This document shows, one piece after another, positions 1 to 5,446 of a stretch of 5,446 nt of DNA. Made by a program: the position numbers and the translations under genes. The stretch is from the NCBI GenBank assembly GCA_001824455.1, contig MHXL01000075.1, positions 1 through 5,446 of the forward strand, written 5' to 3'. Numbering within the stretch: position 1 is the first letter of the stretch; each line of letters opens with the position of its first letter. The stretch comes from Desulfuromonadaceae bacterium GWB2_53_15 (lineage in GTDB: Bacteria > Desulfobacterota > Desulfuromonadia > Geobacterales > Pseudopelobacteraceae). A model generated the notes under the pieces. The model saw only the letters and a program-made list of their open reading frames with translations. It searched no databases and was not told the origin of the DNA.

Positions 1-10
1 ATTTTAATAC

Positions 11-16
11 AAGGAG
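11..16 (+). promoter_or_regulatory. Ribosome binding site of the cheX-like gene
   Basis: AAGGAG lies 7 nt before the ATG at 24. This favours that ATG over the in-frame ATGs at 30 and 45, which would sit too far from the motif. It is the only clear signal in the 23 bases before the gene. No convincing promoter is visible there, so the transcript probably begins outside the window. Confidence 0.8.
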
Positions 17-23
17 AAGCCAG

Positions 24-527
24 ATGCCGATGAAACCGGAGACAATGAGTGCCTTGAACACAAGCGAAGACGACCTGATTGCGGGACTTGTATCAGATGT
101 GCGGGATGTATTCGTAAATATGGTGGGAACTGAAGACCTGGATCACCTGCCTTTGCAGATTGACGTGACGACCCATTTCAAGGAGTGTCTTACGGCAATG
201 GTCGGTCTGGCCGGCACTTACAACGGCTTGGTGAGCGTACACATTCCCTGGCCGCTGGCGATCAAGTTCACCTCGCTGATGCTTGGAATGGAGGTAACGG
301 AAGTCGATGACGATGTAAATGATGCCATGGGAGAGGTCGCGAACATGATTGCCGGCTCCTTCAAACAGCATCTCTCCAAGGGTGGCTCGGACATCCAACT
401 ATCAACACCTTCTGTTGTCAATGGCTCCGATTACATGGTCACATCCGGCAGCAACATTGAAAACATCACCCTCAAGTTTTCAGCCAACGAACAATGGTTC
501 CTTGTGTCGCTTACTATTGAAGATTGA
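24..527 (+). CDS. cheX: CheX-family chemotaxis phosphatase-like protein
   Basis: Cytosolic protein of 167 residues resembling CheX (COG1406; CheC/CheX/FliY superfamily). Characterised members dephosphorylate CheY-P or related receiver domains. The family active-site pattern D-x3-E-x2-N followed by a distant proline is visible: Asp100, Glu104, Asn107 and Pro129 (E and N codons at 333-335 and 342-344). Glu and Asn are the catalytic pair in known CheX proteins, so activity is plausible. There is one copy of the motif, as in CheX, and not two as in CheC. The length is close to the usual 150-160 residues, with a short extra N-terminus. The ATG at 24 is chosen for its strong AAGGAG at 11-16. A PilZ gene follows after 56 bp on the same strand, with no chemotaxis gene beside it, which suggests a partner outside classical chemotaxis. 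The family call is firm; the target receiver is unknown. The symbol denotes the family, not a proven orthologue. Confidence 0.85.
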   Translation: MPMKPETMSALNTSEDDLIAGLVSDVRDVFVNMVGTEDLDHLPLQIDVTTHFKECLTAMVGLAGTYNGLVSVHIPWPLAIKFTSLMLGMEVTEVDDDVNDAMGEVANMIAGSFKQHLSKGGSDIQLSTPSVVNGSDYMVTSGSNIENITLKFSANEQWFLVSLTIED

Positions 528-535
528 TCAAACCG

Positions 536-562
536 CAATTACAATTGATTTAAGCATTAAAT
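536..562 (+). repeat. Two small AT-rich inverted repeats between cheX-like and pilZ genes
   Basis: The 56-bp gap 528-583 is strikingly AT-rich (16 G/C of 56). It holds CAATT-AC-AATTG (536-547) followed by ATTTAA-GCA-TTAAAT (548-562). They could be an operator or part of an internal promoter, but I could not place a good sigma70 -35/-10 pair, and short AT palindromes arise easily by chance. The hairpins are too weak to be a terminator. Confidence 0.25.
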
Positions 563-567
563 TTACG

Positions 568-574
568 AAAAGAG
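568..574 (+). promoter_or_regulatory. Weak ribosome binding site of the PilZ gene
   Basis: AAAAGAG sits 9 nt before the ATG at 584. It matches the anti-Shine-Dalgarno sequence only partly, less well than those of both neighbours on this strand. It supports the ATG at 584 as start because no better motif and start pair lies nearby. Confidence 0.5.
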
Positions 575-583
575 TTTCTGCAT

Positions 584-1279
584 ATGACTATCCTTCCTTG
601 TCCGATACTGGTGGTTTCCTATAATGACGACACCCGGTCGGCCCTGACAACAGCACTCATCAACAACAATGTAGATGCAATCAGCTGCGCCAATTTCTGT
701 GAGGCGGAAAACCTGGCTCTGCAGGGGCTGTACAACGGCCTTGTGGTTGACCTGCCAACTATCATCAAGTCTAAAGGTGAAGAAAAGATCGTCGCTTATA
801 CCCTGGCGAACTGTTTTCCCACCTTGCGTGTCAGGGCAATCGGCTCGGTGCTGATACCCATGTCCATGCCGGGAAGTGCAAAACAGGACAAGAGCCTGAA
901 TGATTTTCTCACCAAGACCTGTACGCTATTTTATCCGCGCAAACTGCGTGCTTTCCGGCGTCACCAGGTTTGCCTGTCAACCATCCTGAAATATCAAGGA
1001 GAGGAATTTCGCAGCTTTACCCAGGATCTTTCATGGGGTGGTGCTTTTGCAGTGGATGTATTTACCGAGAAGTTTTCAACTGATACCGAGGTAATCATGT
1101 CAATTCCTGAGCTCGGGTTTGATCTAAGTGCAACCATTAACTGGATCAAGCCGTGGGGGCTACGGCAAACACCTGGAATCGGAGTCAGTTTTAAAAATCT
1201 AGATAAATCTGTAGAAACGGCCTTTTCAGACATCTTCAGATCCCGTAGAGAGTTTGACCGGGACCGGCTGACCACCTAG
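584..1279 (+). CDS. PilZ-domain c-di-GMP receptor with receiver-like N-terminus
   Basis: Soluble protein of 231 residues. The C-terminal half (about 118-220) is a PilZ domain, the common c-di-GMP-binding module. Both ligand motifs are intact: RxxxR at Arg122-Arg126 (codons 947-961) and DxSxxG at Asp148-Ser150-Gly153 (1025-1042), so c-di-GMP binding is expected. The N-terminal part (about 6-115) opens like a response-regulator receiver: a first beta strand ILVVSYNDD with an acidic pair at Asp15-Asp16, then GLVVDLP with Asp56 where the phospho-acceptor would lie. I see no convincing conserved lysine further on, so this region is probably a degenerate receiver or a PilZ-associated N-terminal fold. 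There is no effector or output domain beyond PilZ; it probably signals by binding a partner. It lies 56 bp after the CheX-like gene and 39 bp before the cyclase-like gene, likely in one operon. The PilZ call is very secure; the process controlled is unknown. Confidence 0.92.
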   Translation: MTILPCPILVVSYNDDTRSALTTALINNNVDAISCANFCEAENLALQGLYNGLVVDLPTIIKSKGEEKIVAYTLANCFPTLRVRAIGSVLIPMSMPGSAKQDKSLNDFLTKTCTLFYPRKLRAFRRHQVCLSTILKYQGEEFRSFTQDLSWGGAFAVDVFTEKFSTDTEVIMSIPELGFDLSATINWIKPWGLRQTPGIGVSFKNLDKSVETAFSDIFRSRREFDRDRLTT

Positions 1280-1307
1280 ACAGCTCACTTTGCCAAGGTT
1301 ACAAAAC

Positions 1308-1313
1308 AGAGGG
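1308..1313 (+). promoter_or_regulatory. Ribosome binding site of the DisA_N-like gene
   Basis: AGAGGG lies 5 nt before the ATG at 1319 in the 39-bp gap after the PilZ gene. It supports this start. No terminator or promoter is visible in the gap, which fits cotranscription with the PilZ gene. Confidence 0.65.
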
Positions 1314-1318
1314 CAACC

Positions 1319-2593
1319 ATGCCGATTGCCGTATTCGATGCCATAAGGGGAAATATCAGCTCGTTTTTAGGCGGGGCTGAAGTTGACCTGCTCCCCGGCA
1401 ATGCCGATTTTTTACCGGGTGATGAGCTCCTCAACGAGCTTATCTCCATTGATGGGCACTACTACCGCTTCATGGCTCGGCGGGAAGCGCTCAGCTTCAC
1501 CCGTAGCGAGGCTGCCTTCTGCCGGGAGCTGTTAACCGCATTCTCAGGCCTGTACAGCGGTTTTCAGCAGGAAGGGTACGCTGCCCAGTTCCGCACGGCA
1601 CTCCTGGCCTCGATCATGGACATCACTGTGGCCCGCTCGCTACGGGGTGACCACCGCAAGGGTTTCTGGCCGATTCAGCAACTGATCCAACTGTTGAAGA
1701 ACCTCTCTTACCAGCGCTACGAGGGAAAACCGGCTACAACCGGCTTTATCGTACACCGCACTACGCTCCCCCTGCTACGCAAGCTGGTGCGGGAGCGGCG
1801 CCACACCCTGATACCCTTGAAGCCCCATGAGGATATAACCCCTGCTTTTTTCGACAACCCCCTCCCCTACCGCATAGTCGACGGCACCAATCTCTTCTTC
1901 GTCTCCAATATCCAGATGCAGGTGACCGGTGTCATCCGCACCTCACCGGCGGTGATGCACACCGACATAGAGCGGCTGACCCAGCGGGAGATCTTTTCTC
2001 TGGTCCGGCGCGCCGGCCGCGGAGCATTTGCAGTGACAATCAACGAAGCCTCGGAGATTGAGGTCCTGATCAGCCCGGCCCGGCTGCTGGTGCGGCGCAA
2101 GGGAATTTGGGCCATCTTTGACCCGGATATTTTCCGGACATTTCTGGCTGGAAGCATTGACACGGAGGCCATCGATGAACTGCTCTGGACGGTCTACGCA
2201 CTTTCCAAGGAGCGACATGGCACAGTAATCCTGATCTACAATCAGGGGGCACGTAAGCTGGGCATTTTGAAGAAGGGTTCGGTGGGAGGTGACGATCCGG
2301 TCGGCAGACTGCTGATCGGTCGCGTCAAGAGGCGAACCATCAGCGATCTGAAGAAGGCCGGCATACTGCTGCGCATCCTCTCGTCCGACGGCATGACAGT
2401 CTTCAACCAGGGGGGCAGACTGATGGAGACAGGTTTCATCTTCGATACATCCCACGCTCGGGAGGTAGTCACCGGCGGAGGACGGACGACGGCTGCCAGC
2501 GCCGCATCGTTCTTCGGTAAGGTTATCAAGGTCTCCCAGGACGGCCCCATTGAACTTTACCAGGATGGGAGACTGGTTTATCGCTTCGGGTGA
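1319..2593 (+). CDS. Divergent DisA_N/diadenylate cyclase-domain protein with N-terminal sensor-like region
   Basis: Protein of 424 residues with no membrane segment or signal peptide, so unlike membrane CdaA. Residues about 285-424 resemble the DisA_N (DAC) fold: an opening strand near HGTVILIYNQGARKLG (300-315), DG-M-TVFNQGGRL (357-368) where DACs have DGA, GGGRTTAA (386-393) where they have GTRHRAA, and a closing I-K-V-S-QDGPIELY stretch (403-414). Asp357, Gly358 and Arg389 are kept, but Ala becomes Met359 and His-Arg becomes Thr390-Thr391. Known DACs condense two ATP into c-di-AMP. Here the activity may be lost or altered, or this may be a distinct subfamily, since the rest of the fold looks intact. 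Residues about 1-135 look mainly helical; 136-280 are richer in strands and may be one of the proposed DAC-associated sensor domains (DACNV-like, from memory, unverified). It differs from true DisA in lacking C-terminal linker and HhH DNA-binding domains, the DAC domain being at the very C-terminus. It is last in the likely CheX-PilZ operon and ends 23 bp before a strong terminator hairpin. Confidence 0.78.
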   Translation: MPIAVFDAIRGNISSFLGGAEVDLLPGNADFLPGDELLNELISIDGHYYRFMARREALSFTRSEAAFCRELLTAFSGLYSGFQQEGYAAQFRTALLASIMDITVARSLRGDHRKGFWPIQQLIQLLKNLSYQRYEGKPATTGFIVHRTTLPLLRKLVRERRHTLIPLKPHEDITPAFFDNPLPYRIVDGTNLFFVSNIQMQVTGVIRTSPAVMHTDIERLTQREIFSLVRRAGRGAFAVTINEASEIEVLISPARLLVRRKGIWAIFDPDIFRTFLAGSIDTEAIDELLWTVYALSKERHGTVILIYNQGARKLGILKKGSVGGDDPVGRLLIGRVKRRTISDLKKAGILLRILSSDGMTVFNQGGRLMETGFIFDTSHAREVVTGGGRTTAASAASFFGKVIKVSQDGPIELYQDGRLVYRFG

Positions 2594-2616
2594 GGAAAAT
2601 CTGTTTGTAAACTATA

Positions 2617-2657
2617 AAAAACAAATGGACGGCACCATGTGCCGTCCATTTGTTTTT
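2617..2657. terminator. Bidirectional intrinsic terminator between convergent operons
   Basis: A perfect 18-bp stem (2617-2634 pairing with 2640-2657) encloses the 5-nt loop CCATG. The stem has a GC-rich core (GGACGGCA/TGCCGTCC), with five A at the left base and five T at the right base, so either strand's transcript forms a GC hairpin ending in a U-tract. It lies 23 bp after the DisA_N-like stop on the + strand and 36 bp after the kdsA stop on the - strand. It should therefore end both operons and limit antisense read-through. Confidence 0.92.
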
Positions 2658-2693
2658 GTAAATGATACAAGCGACTACTATTTATTACCAGCC

Positions 2694-3512
2694 TCACTTT
2701 ACAACTGCATCGAGCGCCTTGAGGGTCTTGAGCAGTGCCGGCAATTCGTTGTGCGGAATCGAGTTGGGCCCATCGCAGAGGGCTTTGTCCGGGTCCTCAT
2801 GAACCTCCATGAATATGCCGTCAATGCCGGTGGCAACAGCTGCGCGGGCCAGGTACTCCACAAACTCGCGTTGGCCGCCGGAGCTTTCACCTTGGCCACC
2901 CGGAAGTTGTACGCTGTGGGTGGCATCGAATACTACCGGATACCCGCTGGCTCGCATGACCGGAAAACTGCGCATATCCACCACAAGGTTGTTGTAGCCG
3001 AACGAAACTCCGCGTTCGGTCAGGATGATGTCCTCATTGCCGGAGGCAGCCAGTTTCCCGGCTACATTCTTCATATCCCAGGGGGCCAGAAACTGGCCCT
3101 TCTTGACGTTGATCACCCGCCCGCTCTTGGCAGCCGCTATTAGCAGATCGGTCTGGCGGCAAAGAAAGGCCGGAATTTGCAGCACATCCAGCACCTCCGC
3201 CGCAGGCGTTATCTGTTCAATGGAATGGATATCCGAGATCACCGGCAATCCGAGCGACGACTTTACCTTTGCCAGGATCCTGAGACCCTCTTTCATGCCT
3301 GGACCGCGAAAAGCGCCGATGGAGGTACGGTTGGCCTTGTCGTAGGACGCCTTGAAGATCAGCGGCGTTGACATACCGTTACAGATCGCCATCAGCCGTT
3401 CGGCTGCCCGCAAGGTAGCCTCCTCCGATTCGATGACACACGGACCGGCAATCAGTACCAGCGGACGATTGCCGCCGATCTTTAAGTTTCCGACTGTAAC
3501 TTCCCTGGTCAT
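2694..3512 (-). CDS. kdsA: 3-deoxy-8-phosphooctulonate synthase (KDO-8-P synthase)
   Basis: Cytosolic enzyme of 272 residues that condenses phosphoenolpyruvate with D-arabinose-5-phosphate to give KDO-8-phosphate, an early step of LPS inner-core synthesis. It is a full-length DAHP-synthase-family TIM barrel. Motifs include IAGPCVIES (21-29), [12 protein letters not shown] (53-64), DIHS (94-97), the KKGQFLAP segment (137-144), FDATHSVQ (195-202) and CDGPNS (246-251). Cys25 with His199, Glu236 and Asp247 matches the metal-binding set of the Aquifex aeolicus enzyme (Cys11, His185, Glu222, Asp233, a constant offset of 14). This places it in the metal-dependent class, whereas the E. coli type has Asn at the Cys site. 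Its ATG overlaps the pyrG stop (ATGA, 3509-3512), so translation is probably coupled; a modest AAAGG lies 9 nt before the start, inside pyrG. It is the last gene of the - strand operon, ending 36 bp before the shared terminator. Confidence 0.97.
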   Translation of the reverse strand: MTREVTVGNLKIGGNRPLVLIAGPCVIESEEATLRAAERLMAICNGMSTPLIFKASYDKANRTSIGAFRGPGMKEGLRILAKVKSSLGLPVISDIHSIEQITPAAEVLDVLQIPAFLCRQTDLLIAAAKSGRVINVKKGQFLAPWDMKNVAGKLAASGNEDIILTERGVSFGYNNLVVDMRSFPVMRASGYPVVFDATHSVQLPGGQGESSGGQREFVEYLARAAVATGIDGIFMEVHEDPDKALCDGPNSIPHNELPALLKTLKALDAVVK

Positions 3513-5122
3513 GGCTTGCTGCCTTTGCGGTTGGCCAGTGCGGCACCAACGAAAGCCCGGAAAAGCGGATGCGGAATCAGCGGTTTGGACTTGAATTCGG
3601 GATGAAACTGGCAGGCAAGGAACCAGGGGTGATCGGGAATCTCCACAACCTCAACCAGATCCTTGTCCTTGTAGACACCCGACAAAACCATGCCTTTCTG
3701 CGCGACAACATCCCGGTATTTGTTATTGAATTCGTAACGGTGACGATGCCGCTCGGAGATGTCGATGTTGTTATAGGCAGTATGGGCCAGAGTTCCCTTG
3801 GTGAGAGTGCAGGGATAGGCCCCCAGGCGCATGGTTCCTCCCTTCTTGCTGACCGTTTTCTGCTCCTCCATCAGATGGATGACCGGGTCGCCACATTCAG
3901 GCTTGAACTCACTGGAGCAGGCATCTGTCAGCCCGCAAACGTTACGGGCATATTCCACCACCGCCATCTGCATACCGAGACAGATACCGAAGAAAGGAAT
4001 CTTGTTATTACGTGCGTGCTGTATGGCCTGGATTTTGCCTTCTGTGCCCCGCTCCCCGAATCCTCCCGGAACCAGGATACCGTCAACTCCATCCAGGTGC
4101 CCTTCGATTCCTTCACGTTCGATCATTTCCGAATCAAGATACTTGAGGTAGACCCTGCAATCGTTGGCTATACCGCCGTGCGTCAAGGCCTCGGCCAGTG
4201 ATTTGTACGATTCGGTCAGGTTGACGTATTTGCCGACAATGGCAATATGTACCTCGCCGTGGCTGGGATGGCACAGCCTTTCCACAACCTCCTGCCAGTG
4301 GGTCAGATCAGGGGCCTTGGTCCAGATATTCAGTTTTTCAACCACCTGCTCGTCCAGACGCTCTTTGTTGAGGGCCATCGGCACGGCATAGATATGCTCT
4401 GAGTCGACAACCTGGATGACATCCTTTTCACCAACGTTGCAAAACAGGCTGATTTTCTTTTTCATATCCAACGGCAGATCCCGGTCACAGCGGCACAGCA
4501 GGATATCAGGCTGGATGCCGATCTTTCGCAGTTCCATGACAGAGTGCTGGGTAGGTTTGGTCTTCAGTTCTCCAGCGGTACGGATGTAAGGCACCAGGGT
4601 AACATGGATGTAGAGGGCGTTTTCATGTCCCCGGTCAAAGCGGAACTGGCGGATCGCCTCCAGAAAAGGAAGCGACTCGATATCGCCCACTGTACCGCCG
4701 ACCTCGATGATAGCCACATCGGCGCCCTTGGCATTGGCTATGATCTTGGCCTTGATCTCGTCGGTGATGTGGGGGATTACCTGTACTGTCCCGCCCAGAT
4801 AATCTCCGCGCCGTTCCTTCTCGATCACGGAGAAATAGACCTGCCCGGTGGTGAAATTGCTCTTTTTGGAGAGGGTGGCGCAGGTGTAGCGCTCGTAATG
4901 TCCGAGATCCAGATCAGTTTCAGCACCGTCATCAGTAACAAAAACCTCGCCGTGCTGAAATGGTGACATGGTGCCGGGATCAACGTTGATGTAGGGGTCC
5001 AGTTTCTGCATGGTTACCCGCAGTCCCCTCGCCTCCAGCAACGCACCCAGCGAAGCGGCGGCAAGACCTTTGCCAATTGAGGAGACAACCCCACCGGTAA
5101 TAAAGATGAATTTGGTTTTCAT
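3509..5122 (-). CDS. pyrG: CTP synthase (glutamine-hydrolysing)
   Basis: Full-length enzyme of 537 residues that aminates UTP to CTP using ATP and glutamine-derived ammonia, the last step of de novo CTP synthesis. The N-terminal synthase domain (about 1-270) starts with the [12 protein letters not shown] loop (8-19, Lys18). It carries the near-invariant [15 protein letters not shown] stretch and Asp72 and Glu140, the Mg-binding positions known from E. coli PyrG. The C-terminal class I glutamine amidotransferase domain (about 290-530) has the oxyanion region VPGGFGERG (351-359), nucleophile Cys381 in GICLGMQ, and His507 and Glu509 in CQFHPEF, so the catalytic triad is complete. The start is backed by AGGAG 8 nt upstream. 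It sits 27 bp after kdsB and overlaps kdsA by 4 bp. Its place between two KDO genes is sensible because KdsB consumes CTP. Nothing suggests it is not the housekeeping copy. Confidence 0.99.
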   Translation of the reverse strand: MKTKFIFITGGVVSSIGKGLAAASLGALLEARGLRVTMQKLDPYINVDPGTMSPFQHGEVFVTDDGAETDLDLGHYERYTCATLSKKSNFTTGQVYFSVIEKERRGDYLGGTVQVIPHITDEIKAKIIANAKGADVAIIEVGGTVGDIESLPFLEAIRQFRFDRGHENALYIHVTLVPYIRTAGELKTKPTQHSVMELRKIGIQPDILLCRCDRDLPLDMKKKISLFCNVGEKDVIQVVDSEHIYAVPMALNKERLDEQVVEKLNIWTKAPDLTHWQEVVERLCHPSHGEVHIAIVGKYVNLTESYKSLAEALTHGGIANDCRVYLKYLDSEMIEREGIEGHLDGVDGILVPGGFGERGTEGKIQAIQHARNNKIPFFGICLGMQMAVVEYARNVCGLTDACSSEFKPECGDPVIHLMEEQKTVSKKGGTMRLGAYPCTLTKGTLAHTAYNNIDISERHRHRYEFNNKYRDVVAQKGMVLSGVYKDKDLVEVVEIPDHPWFLACQFHPEFKSKPLIPHPLFRAFVGAALANRKGSKP

Positions 5123-5130
5123 GCTGACTG

Positions 5131-5135
5131 CTCCT
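5131..5135 (-). promoter_or_regulatory. Ribosome binding site of pyrG
   Basis: On the - strand this reads AGGAG, 8 nt before the pyrG ATG (5120-5122), within the 27-bp gap after kdsB. The gap is too short for an obvious promoter, which fits cotranscription with kdsB. Confidence 0.8.
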
Positions 5136-5149
5136 ATGGGAAGAAAAAT

Positions 5150-5446
5150 TTAGATCTGTTGGTTTTTGAAGAGCTCTCTGGCCTTGACCAGGTCGTCGGG
5201 TGTATCGACACCGATGGATTCGAACTCGGTTCCCACCACGCGGATTGCAACACCGTTCTCCAGCACACGCAACTGTTCCAACTTTTCTGATATCTCCAGA
5301 AAGGTGGGGGCCATGCCGGCAAACGCAATTAGAAAATCACGACGGTACACATACAGCCCCACATGTTTGTAGCAGCGCAGCTTGCCACTGGAGAAGGAGT
5401 CATCCTTCAGATCCTGCCACTTATCCCGAAAAAACGGCAAAGGTGA
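5150..5446 (-). CDS. kdsB: CMP-KDO synthetase, C-terminal part (cut by window edge)
   Basis: The last 98 residues of 3-deoxy-manno-octulosonate cytidylyltransferase, which joins KDO to CMP using CTP so that KDO can be transferred to lipid A. The C-terminal family signature is clear: [12 protein letters not shown], then [15 protein letters not shown], then [16 protein letters not shown]. The full family protein is about 250 residues, so roughly 60 percent lies beyond the right edge. The TTG at 5438-5440 could be taken as a start, but the frame stays open to the edge. The upstream codons add Ser-Pro before LPFFRD, matching the usual RSPIPFxRD-type segment, so this is an interior Leu codon. It is first of the three - strand genes seen here, 27 bp before pyrG. 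Nothing indicates that the visible part is broken. Confidence 0.95.
   Translation of the reverse strand, partial: SPLPFFRDKWQDLKDDSFSSGKLRCYKHVGLYVYRRDFLIAFAGMAPTFLEISEKLEQLRVLENGVAIRVVGTEFESIGVDTPDDLVKARELFKNQQI

Noticed and set aside
3..8. TTTAAT as a -10 promoter element for the CheX-like gene
   Set aside because: Transcription would start within or next to the ribosome binding site at 11-16, and the -35 region would be outside the window.
524..531. Palindrome TTGATCAA at the end of the CheX-like gene
   Set aside because: Only 8 bp, overlapping the stop codon, with no spacer or T-tract; it is neither a terminator nor a credible operator by itself.
1943..2455. Open frame of 170 codons on the - strand
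   Set aside because: Antisense to the DAC-like gene, whose sense reading shows a recognisable domain; the antisense translation has low-credibility composition.
1319..2593. Annotation of this gene as disA (DNA integrity scanning protein)
   Set aside because: The cyclase-like domain is at the C-terminus with altered motifs, and the linker and HhH DNA-binding domains of DisA are absent, so the symbol would mislead.
2550..3143. Open frame of 197 codons on the + strand crossing the convergent gap
   Set aside because: It overlaps the end of the DAC-like gene, runs through the terminator hairpin and then lies antisense to kdsA, whose protein is clearly real. Its translation resembles no family.
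3569..4201. Open frame of 210 codons on the + strand
   Set aside because: Entirely antisense to the conserved glutaminase domain of pyrG; no family resemblance.
5438..5440. TTG as a start codon making a 96-residue stand-alone protein
   Set aside because: The frame continues to the window edge and the added residues fit the KdsB family sequence, so this is an interior Leu codon of a cut gene.

Overview
The window looks like chromosome from a Gram-negative bacterium of the Geobacter/Desulfuromonadia type (former Deltaproteobacteria). This rests on recognised protein families: a KDO (lipopolysaccharide core) operon in the order kdsB-pyrG-kdsA, a metal-type KdsA, a stand-alone CheX, a PilZ protein with a receiver-like N-terminus, and a soluble DisA_N (diadenylate cyclase-like) protein. 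The genus is inferred from gene content and style, not proven. No insertion sequence, CRISPR array, tRNA or rRNA is visible.

Left half (about 1-2593, + strand): three genes point the same way with short gaps. They are a CheX-family CheY-P phosphatase-like protein (24-527), a PilZ c-di-GMP receptor with a degenerate receiver-like N-terminal region (584-1279), and a 424-residue protein whose C-terminal third is a divergent diadenylate cyclase domain (1319-2593). All three are signalling proteins without membrane segments, and they probably form one transcription unit whose promoter lies left of the window. The third gene is the most unusual item. Its cyclase fold is recognisable, but the DGA motif reads DGM and the RHR motif reads RTT, and its N-terminal two thirds match nothing I can name with certainty.

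Centre (2594-2693): a 100-bp convergent gap holds a perfect 18-bp hairpin with an A-tract on one side and a T-tract on the other. It is an intrinsic terminator that should serve both strands.

Right half (2694-5446, - strand): kdsB (3' part only, running off the right edge), pyrG and kdsA form a tight operon, with a 27-bp gap and then a 4-bp ATGA overlap. KdsA makes KDO-8-phosphate, PyrG makes CTP, and KdsB joins KDO to CMP from CTP, so the operon couples CTP supply to activation of KDO for lipid A-core assembly. The KDO genes end at the shared terminator, so no kdsD, kdsC or lpt gene follows directly.

No gene-free stretch exceeds 300 bases.
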